A DNA stretch of 48,127 nt from an uncultured bacterium. Lineage in GTDB: Bacteria; Cyanobacteriota; Vampirovibrionia; Gastranaerophilales; Gastranaerophilaceae. Position 1 is the first letter of the stretch, and each line of letters starts with the position of its first letter. The stretch is taken from positions 1 through 48,127 of the forward strand of contig CASDPF010000023.1 of the NCBI GenBank assembly GCA_949282215.1. Reading direction: 5' to 3'. The notes beneath the pieces are model-generated. The model ran no database searches. It saw only the letters and a program-made list of their open reading frames with translations, and was not told where the DNA came from. Below, piece by piece: positions 8,288-17,455 of this stretch. The position numbers and the translations under genes are program-made.

Positions 8288-8521
8288 TTAGTCAAAAGTA
8301 TATCCGATAATAGCAGCTTCTCTGGCACGTTTAATAGCTTTTGCTATCATTCTTTGGTGCTCTGCACAGTTACCTGTAATACGGCGAGGAATAATCTTTC
8401 CTGCTTCTGTCAGGTATCTTTTTAATTTTGCTGCATCTTTGTAGTCAATTGAAGTTACTTTGTCTGCACAAAGACTGCAATTTTTACGTTTTTTCTTATC
8501 TGATGCGTCTTGTCTTGCCAT
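8288..8521 (-). CDS. rpsR: 30S ribosomal protein S18
   Basis: 77 aa, normal S18 length. The core [24 protein letters not shown] and the tail [14 protein letters not shown] are unmistakable. S18 binds S6 in the 30S platform. A CxxC (CSLC) near the N-terminus resembles zinc-type S18. Last gene of the rpsF-ssb-(77 aa)-rpsR operon. Confidence 0.97.
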   Translation of the reverse strand: MARQDASDKKKRKNCSLCADKVTSIDYKDAAKLKRYLTEAGKIIPRRITGNCAEHQRMIAKAIKRAREAAIIGYTFD

Positions 8522-8575
8522 TGTTATTAGTTTACCTTTCTATTGTGCCGAAATTTTCGGCTCGACCTTGTTTTC

Positions 8576-8809
8576 TTATTTACTATTTTGAATATTTGAT
8601 ACTATTCTGTCTGTTATTTCTTGAGTAAATGACTTTTTAAAGTTAATTACTGTAGCATTTCCGCTTTTTACAAATATATCAGACTTTTGATTATTCAAAG
8701 ACGGGTTCTGAAAATATTTGTAATTAGATTTACTCTGTATTTGTTTAACTTTTCGAGTCTGTGCTGCAATATTTTGTGCTATTGCAAGATTAAATTTAGA
8801 TTTACCCAC
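8576..8809 (-). CDS. 77-aa unknown protein inserted in the rpsF-ssb-rpsR operon
   Basis: Basic, Asn/Gln/Ser-rich protein, GTG start with AAAGGA 8 nt upstream, 25 bp after ssb and 54 bp before rpsR. N-terminal GKSKFNLAIAQNIAAQTRKVKQIQ is probably helical; a hydrophobic segment (GNATVINFKKSF) follows. I know of no standard gene at this position. The good ribosome site and tight spacing argue that it is expressed. It could be a ribosome- or SSB-associated lineage-specific protein, but this is inference. Confidence 0.72.
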   Translation of the reverse strand: MGKSKFNLAIAQNIAAQTRKVKQIQSKSNYKYFQNPSLNNQKSDIFVKSGNATVINFKKSFTQEITDRIVSNIQNSK

Positions 8810-8834
8810 TTTTCGGAATCCTTTCGTTTGTTTT

Positions 8835-9251
8835 TTAGAAAGGAATTTCGTCTTCTCCGATTAATTCATTAGAAAAATCATCTGATTCAAATTTAACGAT
8901 TTCATCTGTACCGAATTTTGAAGAAGATGAAGAATCTGCACCCATAGAACCTGATGCTTCACCCATTCTTTCGATTGTATTAGCTTCAATTTCATAAATT
9001 CTTTTTTCGGTGCCATCATCCATTTTTACTGCTGCTGTTTGAAGTCTGCCTTCAATCAGAACTTGATCACCTTTTCCAAGGCTTGATACAATTTCATCAA
9101 GAGAATTTCTCTTTGATAAAACTCTCACAAGCATTTCATCTCTGTCAGCAATGTTCAATATAAAAGCCGTTACCGCAACGTTGTTTTGTGTAAAACGTTT
9201 TTCCGGAGCTCTGTATAATGTACCTGTGACTACTGCTTTTGCTAATGACAT
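8835..9251 (-). CDS. ssb: single-stranded DNA-binding protein
   Basis: 138 aa. OB-fold from residue 1 to about 105 (AKAVVTGTLYRAPEKRFTQNNVAVTAF...KGDQVLIEGRLQ), a Ser-rich linker, and the acidic tip EDEIPF that recruits partner proteins. AAAGGAATT lies before the ATG. Classic rpsF-ssb-rpsR order. Confidence 0.96.
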   Translation of the reverse strand: MSLAKAVVTGTLYRAPEKRFTQNNVAVTAFILNIADRDEMLVRVLSKRNSLDEIVSSLGKGDQVLIEGRLQTAAVKMDDGTEKRIYEIEANTIERMGEASGSMGADSSSSSKFGTDEIVKFESDDFSNELIGEDEIPF

Positions 9252-9289
9252 TTTAATTCCTTTCGATTAAAGTGAAAGCGTATATTATA

Positions 9290-9589
9290 CTATACGCTTG
9301 CCTTAGCTGATGTTTCCATAAACATTGTTCTGATAATATTGTCGCTTAATCTTAATTGTCTTTTGAATTCAGCAACTTTATCTGCCGGTAATGTTAAAAC
9401 TAAAGAAACAAAGAATCCGTCTCTAAAGTTTTGAATGTCATAAGCTAATTTTTTTCTTCCGATTTTGTCAGTAGATTCAACTTTTCCGCCAAAACCTACA
9501 ATTGTATCATTAAGTTTTGCGATTAAATTATCTACTTCTTCTGCATCTAAATTTGGTTTAAATACAGTTAAAAGTTCATAAGTTTTCAT
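9290..9589 (-). CDS. rpsF: 30S ribosomal protein S6
   Basis: 99 aa, ferredoxin-like S6 fold: MKTYELLTVFKPNLDAEEVD at the start, KIGRKKLAYDIQNFRDGFFVSL in the middle, and LRLSDNIIRTMFM. Binds S18 and 16S rRNA. AAAGGAG before the ATG is strong. The 5' leader is only about 30 nt, so no long S6-S18 autoregulatory structure is evident. Confidence 0.96.
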   Translation of the reverse strand: MKTYELLTVFKPNLDAEEVDNLIAKLNDTIVGFGGKVESTDKIGRKKLAYDIQNFRDGFFVSLVLTLPADKVAEFKRQLRLSDNIIRTMFMETSAKASV

Positions 9590-9622
9590 TTAATTTTTCT
9601 CCTTTTTCTAGTGTATATTCAG

Positions 9623-9652
9623 ATAATATCATGAAAACGGGAATTTTTACAA
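9623..9652 (-). promoter_or_regulatory. promoter of the rpsF operon
   Basis: Minus strand TTGTAA (9647-9652), 18 bp, TATTAT (9623-9628). The -35 box contains the dapF stop codon, so dapF and the ribosomal operon are packed with no spacer. Confidence 0.6.
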
Positions 9653-10480
9653 CATGTATTCCGCTGTAAATGTGTAATTTGCAGGGCCGATTAAGAAAAT
9701 ATTCTCTGTCAGATTTGACGAATTTCCTTGCCATTCAACGAATACAGACCCTCCAAGAAGATTAACTTTAACCTTTTGTTCTGTTAAGTTATTTAAAACA
9801 CATGCTACGACTGATGCACAGGCACCTGTTCCGCAAGCTAAAGTTATTCCGCATCCTCTTTCATATACACGCATATCAATTTCATTTTTTGAGATTACTT
9901 TTACAAATTCAGTATTTGTTTTTTCAGGGAAATATTCGTGTTTTTCGATAACAGGCCCATATTTTAGAGCCATTTCCATAGGGTCACCCTCTCCTATTAT
10001 TACGCAATGAGGATTTCCCATTGATACAGGAGTAATCTCAAATTCCCTATCCAAAGCTTTCAATTGACGAGAGCCTTTGAATGGGATTTTTTCGTCTTCA
10101 AGAATTGGTGTACCCATATTAACTTTAACATTCCCATCTTCAAGAAGTTGTGGTTTTATAATTCCCGCACCTGTCATAACTGAAAATTCTTTTTTATTGA
10201 TAAGACCCTTGTCATAGACATATTTAGCAAAACATCTCATTCCATTCCCGCACATTTGTGCGATAGAACCGTCAGAATTATAAAAATACCAGCCGATATC
10301 GGTTTCTTTGGTATCGGTTTTAGGTATAATCATTCCGTCTGCACCTATGCCAAAGTTTCTGTTACAAACTTTTTTTGCTAATTCTTCCATTGACATATTA
10401 GTTTTTTCATATTCGCAATAGTCCATGATTACAAAATCATTGCCGCAGCCTTGCATTTTTGTTAATTTTATTTTTATCAT
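9647..10480 (-). CDS. dapF: diaminopimelate epimerase
   Basis: 277 aa. Converts LL-DAP to meso-DAP for lysine and peptidoglycan synthesis. The two catalytic Cys are in QMCGNGMRC and LACGTGACAS; the N-terminal KMQGCGNDFV is also typical. It implies a DAP-type wall. AAGAGG lies 7 nt before the ATG; TGC-TATAAT (10500-10508) is the likely promoter. Confidence 0.97.
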   Translation of the reverse strand: MIKIKLTKMQGCGNDFVIMDYCEYEKTNMSMEELAKKVCNRNFGIGADGMIIPKTDTKETDIGWYFYNSDGSIAQMCGNGMRCFAKYVYDKGLINKKEFSVMTGAGIIKPQLLEDGNVKVNMGTPILEDEKIPFKGSRQLKALDREFEITPVSMGNPHCVIIGEGDPMEMALKYGPVIEKHEYFPEKTNTEFVKVISKNEIDMRVYERGCGITLACGTGACASVVACVLNNLTEQKVKVNLLGGSVFVEWQGNSSNLTENIFLIGPANYTFTAEYML

Positions 10481-10499
10481 AATAACCTCTTCCCTTTGG

Positions 10500-10508
10500 A
10501 TTATAGCA
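10500..10508 (-). promoter_or_regulatory. extended -10 promoter of dapF
   Basis: Minus strand TGC-TATAAT, about 20 nt upstream of the ATG, leaving a short leader with AAGAGG. Confidence 0.5.
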
Positions 10509-10564
10509 TAAAACGCAAAAAATTTTATTGAGGGATTTTATAGGAATTACAAAAGGAGATAAAA

Positions 10565-11212
10565 ATGCAAGTACAACGTGTAAATAATACTCAGCCAAAT
10601 TTTCAGGCTTTAAAAGTGCAAACAGTTACTCAAAATATTGGACAATCAATAAAAACTATTGATGTATATTCATTAAATTATAAAGATAAAGCTTTATTGG
10701 ATAGAATGTTAGAAATTGTTAAAAACCAATCATTCCCAAAAGATAAAAAACTTTTGGGTGCAGATAGTGTAAGAGAAGTTTTTGAAAATGGTATAAAAAG
10801 AGCTAAAAATTTAACGGAATTAGCTGTTGATAGAGTAATGCTTGCTGTAGAAAACGGGAAAAGAATAGTCGGGATAATGGATATTGAAGGCAGAGGCGAC
10901 CAAAGAGTAAGAGGCCTTGCTGTTTGGAATGGTGATAAGTTAACTCGAGACAGCTTGGTCAGAGCCGGTGTAAAAGATACTGCTAAAATGGATGAATATG
11001 CTCTTATTTTACCTACAGAAAAATCTTCTGATTCTATAAAAAGATATTATAGAGGTCTGGGTTTTTATACTCCTAAAGATGAAAAAGACTTAATGCTTGA
11101 ATATGACAGAATAAAAAAAGTCAATGTTATTAATGATGAAAATGTTAATATTAAAGATTTTTATCATAAAAGAAATGTTGATTTAGTTAATATATTAAAA
11201 TTGGATGCATAA
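10565..11212 (+). CDS. unknown protein, faintly GNAT-like
   Basis: 215 aa. The start NNTQPNFQALKV is the kind of short NF-x-A-L motif I expect on many proteins of this lineage, possibly a targeting tag. The middle (VMLAVENGKRIVGIMDIEG...RGLAVW) and the later KRYYRGLGFYTPKDE recall GNAT strands and the acetyl-CoA-adjacent Y-x-x-x-GF, but the R/Q-x-x-G-x-G/A loop is absent, so activity is doubtful. AAAGGAG gives a strong start. Its stop directly abuts that of recJ. Confidence 0.82.
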   Translation: MQVQRVNNTQPNFQALKVQTVTQNIGQSIKTIDVYSLNYKDKALLDRMLEIVKNQSFPKDKKLLGADSVREVFENGIKRAKNLTELAVDRVMLAVENGKRIVGIMDIEGRGDQRVRGLAVWNGDKLTRDSLVRAGVKDTAKMDEYALILPTEKSSDSIKRYYRGLGFYTPKDEKDLMLEYDRIKKVNVINDENVNIKDFYHKRNVDLVNILKLDA

Positions 11213-13582
11213 TTAAAGTACATTGCAAATTTCTTCAAGCTCTTTCAAATCGTCTTCTAAAAGACTTTTTTGGAAGAGTTCGCATTCTTCTGCCATATTT
11301 AAAATTTCTTCGTATTTCGGATTATGCAAAACTTTTGCAATATCATCTATCCCTTTAAAATCAACAATATAGAATATTGGAGATTTTTCTTTAATAGTCA
11401 AGAATTCACATTCTTCAAAAAGTTCGAAAACTCTTTCTATAAGTGAAATAGATTTTCCTAAATGGCTTGCACATCTTCTCAATTCAACTTTCCCGTTGTT
11501 ATTATTATGAGCAAACTTTAACATTCCGGCAATGGTTTTTAAAAATTCTTTATCGTCAAAGTATTTGATATCGTAATTCATAAGATGAATACTTTGAGGA
11601 GTTGTTTCTCTTAGAATGTTTTCAAAAGTTTCTTTATCTGCAGGATAATCAAAAAACATTACGGAATTGCATTGAACAGGATTTTCTCTTGAAAAAGTTT
11701 TTTCAGAAATATATTTAAAAGGTCTAAGCATATCAAGGATTTGCTTACTTTCTGCAAATACCATAATATTTTGTTTTGCATTTTTTATATAATCATTAAC
11801 TTGTTGTAAGATATCTGTTTTTTTACGGTGATCGTGAATTTTTAATTTATTTAGAGGTTCTGCAATTTCTTCTTTCAAATATTCAGAGTGAATATCATCA
11901 ATGATTAATTGTACTGAAGTATTTCCGTTATATTCATTAATTTGAGGATGAAAGGCTATATCAAGCGTATCTCCGTTCACGAGAGAAATATCTCCCTGCT
12001 GCCAGCGAACACAAGTCAATTCATTTGCACCCTGTTGTACTGTTAAGCGAAGGTGGTTTTGGTTTTCACCCATAAGTCTTTTTTGTTTTATTTTAAGATT
12101 TTTAATTGCAAATACAGGACTTGGATTGCTTGCTCCAAAAGGTTCCATTTTAGAAATTTCTTCCACCAAATCAACTGTAATATCATCAGGAGTTAATTCC
12201 AAATCTATATTTAAAAACGGTTTTAAATCTTTTCCTGTAGTCATTTCTTTTACTACACGCAAAAGTTGTTCTTTTACTTGTTTGAAAGGGTATTTTTCAG
12301 GTGAAAAAGCAAGTCCTGCAGCAAGAGAGTGTCCTCCAAAACCGTCGAGGAGTTCGCTTATTGATGATATGGTTTCATACAAATGCACTCCTTCAATACT
12401 TCTTGCAGAACATTTAATTTGCTTGGTTTCTTCAGAATATGTCATCAAAAAAGTCGGTTTGTAATATTTTTCAACGAGTTTTGATGCTACAATACCGATA
12501 ATTCCGACATGCCATTTTGAGTTAAATAAAATGATTGCAGGGTTTCTATTTCCTTCCTTTTGCACCATATCGTCAGCTTCTGCAAAGACTTCCTGACAGA
12601 GAGTCTGGCGAATTTTGTTAAATTCTTCAAGGTTTGTAATAGCCATTTCAATTTCTTGAGGGTTATCGGAAATCAAAACTTTTATAGCTTCTTCAACTGT
12701 GTCTAAACGCCCTGAAGCGTTAATTCTTGGAGCGACTCCGAATGCTATGGTTTCTGCATTAACTCCGCTTTCAACTTTATAACCTGCTCGTTCTATGAGT
12801 CTTTTTAAACCGTAATGTTTTCCTTTTGAAATTAAATCCAAACCTTTTGTCACAAGATATCTGTTTTCATGGACTAAAGGTACGACGTCTGCAATCGTTC
12901 CCACTGCGACATAAGGCAAAATTGAGGGAATAAAATCGGTTTTTTGATAATGCTGTAGAAGACCCGTTGCAACTTTAAATGCTACCCCGACTCCTGCAAG
13001 AGATGTAAGAGAGTCAATATCTTTTGCCGATAAATTTTCATCAAGTGCATTTTGAGCTTTTGGGTTGATAATTGCGTAAGCGTCAGGTAATTGTTCAGGT
13101 GCTTCGTGGTGGTCTGTTATAATTACATCTATTTTAAAACTTTTTATAAAATTAACAGCTTCAATATCTGAAATTCCGCAGTCAACTGAAATTATGATTT
13201 TGGGTTTTAAGGCGGTCATTAATTTTACGAGGGCTTTTGTATCAAAGCCGTGACCTTCTTTTTCTCTGTCGGGGATAAAATAATTTACGTTTGCACCAAG
13301 ATGAGTGAAAGTTCTATACAAAAGTGAAGTTGATGTCACACCGTCTGCATCAAAATCTCCGTAAATAACAATTTTTTCCTGATTATCTATAGCTTTTGAT
13401 AATCTTCCGACAGCCTTTTGCATATCGGTGAAGACATTTGGCTGATATGGGGTGAATTCAAGCGGATTTAGAAACTCTTTGATTTCTTCTTCCGTTTTTA
13501 TTCCACGAGAATTTAAAAGCCTTTTTAATAAAGACTTTTCAGTCGTTTCCTGTTTGCTAAATCTCCACTCTCTAACCGTCAT
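11213..13582 (-). CDS. recJ: single-stranded-DNA-specific 5'-3' exonuclease RecJ
   Basis: 789 aa. DHH phosphoesterase motifs: VIYGDFDADGVTST, SVDCGISD, TDHHEAPE; DHHA1 motif GGHSLAAGLAF; then an OB fold (LRLTVQQG...NGNTSVQLIIDDI). It acts in recombination and base-excision repair. It is longer than E. coli RecJ (577 aa): the extra C-terminal 200 residues resemble the extension of Gram-positive and cyanobacterial RecJ. No Shine-Dalgarno; the promoter predicts a leaderless mRNA. Confidence 0.95.
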   Translation of the reverse strand: MTVREWRFSKQETTEKSLLKRLLNSRGIKTEEEIKEFLNPLEFTPYQPNVFTDMQKAVGRLSKAIDNQEKIVIYGDFDADGVTSTSLLYRTFTHLGANVNYFIPDREKEGHGFDTKALVKLMTALKPKIIISVDCGISDIEAVNFIKSFKIDVIITDHHEAPEQLPDAYAIINPKAQNALDENLSAKDIDSLTSLAGVGVAFKVATGLLQHYQKTDFIPSILPYVAVGTIADVVPLVHENRYLVTKGLDLISKGKHYGLKRLIERAGYKVESGVNAETIAFGVAPRINASGRLDTVEEAIKVLISDNPQEIEMAITNLEEFNKIRQTLCQEVFAEADDMVQKEGNRNPAIILFNSKWHVGIIGIVASKLVEKYYKPTFLMTYSEETKQIKCSARSIEGVHLYETISSISELLDGFGGHSLAAGLAFSPEKYPFKQVKEQLLRVVKEMTTGKDLKPFLNIDLELTPDDITVDLVEEISKMEPFGASNPSPVFAIKNLKIKQKRLMGENQNHLRLTVQQGANELTCVRWQQGDISLVNGDTLDIAFHPQINEYNGNTSVQLIIDDIHSEYLKEEIAEPLNKLKIHDHRKKTDILQQVNDYIKNAKQNIMVFAESKQILDMLRPFKYISEKTFSRENPVQCNSVMFFDYPADKETFENILRETTPQSIHLMNYDIKYFDDKEFLKTIAGMLKFAHNNNNGKVELRRCASHLGKSISLIERVFELFEECEFLTIKEKSPIFYIVDFKGIDDIAKVLHNPKYEEILNMAEECELFQKSLLEDDLKELEEICNVL

Positions 13583-13588
13583 AACTGA

Positions 13589-13616
13589 ATTTTAGCATAA
13601 AATTAGTTTCGGGCAA
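13589..13616 (-). promoter_or_regulatory. leaderless promoter of recJ
   Basis: Minus strand TTGCCC (13611-13616), 16 bp, TGC-TAAAAT (-10 at 13589-13594), then exactly 6 nt to the ATG. Confidence 0.55.
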
Positions 13617-13713
13617 ATTTGTGATATTTGTAAATTTTCATTACAAAGATAGCAAAAAGATATACTTTAGAGGTTTAATAAAAAATATTAAAAGCGGATT
13701 TAGGAGAAGGTTA

Positions 13714-16695
13714 ATGATTAATAAAGTAGGTTTAAATTTAAATACATCACATAAAAATAATTTTCAAAATAAAAATCAAGGTAATAACCAGCAATTTGAT
13801 GAAAAAATCAAATATGATGAGTATTTGCATCCACAATTATTGAAAAATTATTATGTTCCTGTATTTACAGGAAAAGAAACTCAAAAACCTACGATGTCAA
13901 AAGAAGAAAATATCAGGTTTTATATGTCTACTCCGGCAAAAAATATGTTTTCTAAACTCCAACAATCTGCTTTGGAAACCGGACATTCTGAAGTAACTGT
14001 TTTGCATGTAATGAAGTATGCGACAGAGGAAACTCTTGAATATCTTAATGATTTGGATCATGAAAAAATAGATTTTGATGTTGAAACTCAACCAAGTTTA
14101 GCATCAATAATATCTTATGAATCAACGCCGCACGCTTTTAGCAAACCTGAAAATCGTAAAAAACTAAAACCTGTTCTTGAAAAACAATTGGAAAAGGTAA
14201 ATAGTCTTATTGAACAAAACAAACCGGAACGCTCTGATATCGTAGATGTTAACGCTATAAAAATGTCTGAAGATTTGACAAACTCGGTATTTGCATTAGC
14301 TGCAGACGAAAAAATAAATACAGTAACACCTTATCTTTTGGTTAGTGGTGCATATAATTCTCCTGTAAAAGAAATTGCAAATCATACTACTCAATTTCTA
14401 ATGGATGTAGATAGTGCATTAATGTTAGAAAAAACTCCAATAAATAAAAGACCGATTTTTAGTGCTTACGAACAAAAAGCCTCAAATGTTTTAAAGAATT
14501 TAGCTTTAGGGACTAACATATTTATTACTTATGATGCTAATAAAGAAGAACCAAAATATTTTATTAATACAATCCAAAAAATAGCTAATAGTAATGATTA
14601 TGCTCAAAAATTCAAAATTACAGAATTAAATGGACAAGTTAATGATAAATATTTATCTCATGTAATTACACAGTTATCAAAAGATAAGAAAAACGAGCAC
14701 GTTGTAATTTTGGAACCAGTTCAATTAATGATAAATTCCTCAACTTCTGAGCAACTTGCTAAAGGGACATATGCGATTCCACCTATATTTATTCAAATGC
14801 TCGTAAATCAGCCATCCAATATAAAATTTTTACTCTATGATACAAAGAATAATTACTATGGTGTAATGCTTCAGAATATAGAATATGCATTTAAGAATTT
14901 TGAAGAAATGACAATTCCTGCATTGAGTACAAATCAAATGGTAAAATCATTCAGGGAAAATCCTGATTTGATGAAAGATATCAAAAAGCCGTTTACAAAA
15001 AATGCTATAGATAAGACAGTCGAAGCGTCAGCTCAACTGGATGGGGCATTCCCTGAAAAAACACAAAAACTTATGAAAAAAATCGTAAGTTATTATATTG
15101 ATAAAAAAGATATAAATGAAAAAGATATTGCAAACTATATCAAAGAAGCAACAAATCTATTCAAAAAAGGTAATGATGATAGCATGATAGATGTTGTTTT
15201 TGATACCGAAAGAAATATTAAACAGATGGTAGGTAAAGAATCTACTAAAAAAGAAGCACTTTCTTGGGTAAAACAAATAAAATCAAACAAAATGGGTACA
15301 AAAGGTTTATTGATATATTCTCAAGACGGGACAGCAGGGAGCGGAAGAACTTTTACCGCACAAGCTATTGCAGGTGAAGCAAAAGTCCCTTATATTGAGA
15401 TAAATACAATGGATTTTGGTACTAAAGAAGTCGGACTCTTTGGTGGTGCAGGTTTATCTCCTGAGGCATCCATCAAAAAACTTTTTTCAATCGTAACAAC
15501 CCAAGCAGAAGCTAATTCACATAAATCTGCAGTTCTATACATTGAAAACTTTGAATATTTTTCTATTGGAGAACTAATTTCACAATATCATCAAAAGGCT
15601 ATGGCTCAATTATTGAGAGAAATGGATAAAGCTGAAAAGGCAGGATTAAATATTCTGGTTATAGGATCTGTTTCTAATCCTCAGTTTATCGGTGAAGCAG
15701 CTATGAAATCGTTTAAATTTTCTGACAGCATAGAGGTTGCATCACCTGCATTCAACGAAAAAGAACGAGCTGAAATTCTTGCAGATACAATAAAAAAATC
15801 TAAACTTAAACTTGCAGGAACGCCTGAGGAACAAAAAGCTATTATTAATTCTGTGGCTCATTTTACAACAGGTTTCCCTAATATGTATTTGAAAAATGTT
15901 GTTAAAAAAGCTCAATCTGTTGCTTTAGAACGAGGTCATAAAGCTTTAACCAAGAGCGATTTTACAGAGGCATTTTTACAAATTACAACAGGCAGACCGT
16001 CTACAAATGTAATTAATGAGCACGAAAAACAAATCGTAGCATCCCATGAATGCGGGCATGCAACTAATCTTGAAGTAATGAATAGTTTGTTCACTAAAAA
16101 AGGTCATCCTTGGCATTTACCTGAAAAAGTTAATTTTATAACATTAGATCCAAGAGGCTACTATGGCGGAGCTGTTTACCACGGTCCGGATAAAAATAGA
16201 GAATATTCTTTTGAAAAACTTTTCTCTAACATCGTTTGTTCTTATGGTGGACATTCTGCTGAAAAATTGTTCTATGGAATGGATGGCTCTTATGGCATTT
16301 CTTCAGATTTAGAGAATGCAACCTATACTGCGGAAGCTATGGTAAAAGTGATGGGACAGGGTGCAAGAACAGGTAAAATTTCTTTATATGATAGAAAAGA
16401 TTTATCTGCAAAATTAAGAAACGATTCTGAAACTGATATGCAGGTTATTTTGAAGAATGCATTGACGATTTCTGATTTAATTACCGATACTTATGCTGAT
16501 TTCAACAGGGAATTTACTGAAAAATATGCACATTTAGTCGGTACAGGTGATTGTTTAATTGACGGTGAAGTTTTCAAAAAAGAATTAAATGATTGGAAAG
16601 CTCGTCAATCTAAAGAAAAACAAGAAGAATTAAAAAATTGTGATGAATTAATTCTTGATACAATTAAAAAAACTAAAAAAGGATTTTTAGATTAA
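13714..16695 (+). CDS. FtsH-related protein: Clp-N-like domain, degenerate AAA modules, intact M41 zinc protease
   Basis: 993 aa from the ATG preceded by AGGAGAAGG; the open frame extends 31 codons upstream without a ribosome site. Layout: Asn-rich N-terminus; two Clp-N-like helical repeats (about 65-235); a degenerate AAA-like region (about 255-430); an FtsH-type AAA module (about 500-745); M41 peptidase (about 770-960). Peptidase ligands are intact: HECGH (778-782) and Asp865 in SSDLENAT. ATPase motifs are not: Walker A is GTAGSGRT with Arg545 for Lys; Walker B is AVLYIEN (606-612), with E611 and N612 replacing Asp-Glu; no RPGR Arg finger. The pore-type loop LFGG (F576) is kept. No transmembrane helix, unlike FtsH. 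Likely an ATP-independent or partner-driven protease. Upstream TATACT (13661-13666) may be its promoter. Confidence 0.88.
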   Translation: MINKVGLNLNTSHKNNFQNKNQGNNQQFDEKIKYDEYLHPQLLKNYYVPVFTGKETQKPTMSKEENIRFYMSTPAKNMFSKLQQSALETGHSEVTVLHVMKYATEETLEYLNDLDHEKIDFDVETQPSLASIISYESTPHAFSKPENRKKLKPVLEKQLEKVNSLIEQNKPERSDIVDVNAIKMSEDLTNSVFALAADEKINTVTPYLLVSGAYNSPVKEIANHTTQFLMDVDSALMLEKTPINKRPIFSAYEQKASNVLKNLALGTNIFITYDANKEEPKYFINTIQKIANSNDYAQKFKITELNGQVNDKYLSHVITQLSKDKKNEHVVILEPVQLMINSSTSEQLAKGTYAIPPIFIQMLVNQPSNIKFLLYDTKNNYYGVMLQNIEYAFKNFEEMTIPALSTNQMVKSFRENPDLMKDIKKPFTKNAIDKTVEASAQLDGAFPEKTQKLMKKIVSYYIDKKDINEKDIANYIKEATNLFKKGNDDSMIDVVFDTERNIKQMVGKESTKKEALSWVKQIKSNKMGTKGLLIYSQDGTAGSGRTFTAQAIAGEAKVPYIEINTMDFGTKEVGLFGGAGLSPEASIKKLFSIVTTQAEANSHKSAVLYIENFEYFSIGELISQYHQKAMAQLLREMDKAEKAGLNILVIGSVSNPQFIGEAAMKSFKFSDSIEVASPAFNEKERAEILADTIKKSKLKLAGTPEEQKAIINSVAHFTTGFPNMYLKNVVKKAQSVALERGHKALTKSDFTEAFLQITTGRPSTNVINEHEKQIVASHECGHATNLEVMNSLFTKKGHPWHLPEKVNFITLDPRGYYGGAVYHGPDKNREYSFEKLFSNIVCSYGGHSAEKLFYGMDGSYGISSDLENATYTAEAMVKVMGQGARTGKISLYDRKDLSAKLRNDSETDMQVILKNALTISDLITDTYADFNREFTEKYAHLVGTGDCLIDGEVFKKELNDWKARQSKEKQEELKNCDELILDTIKKTKKGFLD

Positions 16696-16705
16696 TCAGA
16701 TAAAA

Positions 16706-16739
16706 AATAAGGCATATCTTTTTCAAGATTTGCCTTATT
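16706..16739 (-). terminator. terminator of the EF-hand gene
   Basis: 9-bp stem (AATAAGGCA and complement) continued after one mismatch by 5 bp (ATCTT/AAGAT) with a TTTC loop. On the minus strand it is followed by six T, so it mainly serves the EF-hand gene; it may also slow transcripts from the M41 gene. Confidence 0.75.
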
Positions 16740-16788
16740 AAAATCTTCCCTTTTTCTTGCACAAAGTGCTGTTACTAAGAATATATTA

Positions 16789-17346
16789 CTAGGAATTGGA
16801 ATTTTTATATCTATAACTCAACATACTATATGTGCCGTCAGTAGATGAACTTTCACTTCCATAGAATACGGACATATCTGTTGCAAATTTATTATTAAAT
16901 TCATCTTCTTTTTCCATTCTGGCAGAATTTACACTATATGCAGAAATTTCTGCACTTGTAATTCTCCCATCGTGATTTGTGTCCATATCATCAAAGTGTT
17001 CTAATATATTGTTAATTGTATCTGTAGACAGACCGCTTGCACCTGAGGCGTACATTTGCGTTAACTCAGCTTTTGTCAGACCCTGTGCTGACATACGGTT
17101 TGTTAAATTAGTCATTTCTTCTGATGAAATAATTCCGTCACCATCTTTATCTATTGAACTGAAATTTGTTTGCAAATAAGATGCAAATGTCGGGTTTATA
17201 TATTGTGTTTTAGTAGAATCAGCTCTGGCTTCATTAATACTGTCAAGAGTTAGCCCGTCAGGACTTATACTAGACAGATAAGAATATGTATTTGTTAAAC
17301 CTGCATATATACCTGAAAACAGGGAACTGCCACTTAAATTTGCCAT
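16789..17346 (-). CDS. two-EF-hand calcium-binding protein
   Basis: 185 aa from the second ATG, which has AGAGGAGC 6 nt upstream; the first ATG, 27 nt earlier, has no ribosome site. Two canonical 12-residue loops: DKDGDGIISSEE (66-77) and DTNHDGRITSAE (122-133, with N124 in the third position). Ser/Thr-rich, no clear signal peptide. Probably a Ca2+-binding structural or signalling protein. It has its own terminator and stands alone between convergent and same-strand neighbours. Confidence 0.88.
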   Translation of the reverse strand: MANLSGSSLFSGIYAGLTNTYSYLSSISPDGLTLDSINEARADSTKTQYINPTFASYLQTNFSSIDKDGDGIISSEEMTNLTNRMSAQGLTKAELTQMYASGASGLSTDTINNILEHFDDMDTNHDGRITSAEISAYSVNSARMEKEDEFNNKFATDMSVFYGSESSSTDGTYSMLSYRYKNSNS

Positions 17347-17455
17347 AATATAGCTCCTCTTAATTTTGCTCATGACTATATTAATGATTTTTTGAAATTT
17401 GTCAACCCCTTTTTATTATAAAATCAAATAAATTCAGTGTTTAACCTCTGAAAAA

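Noticed and set aside
12126-12464. 112-aa plus-strand frame inside recJ
   Set aside because: Antisense shadow of conserved RecJ motifs; no ribosome site or promoter.
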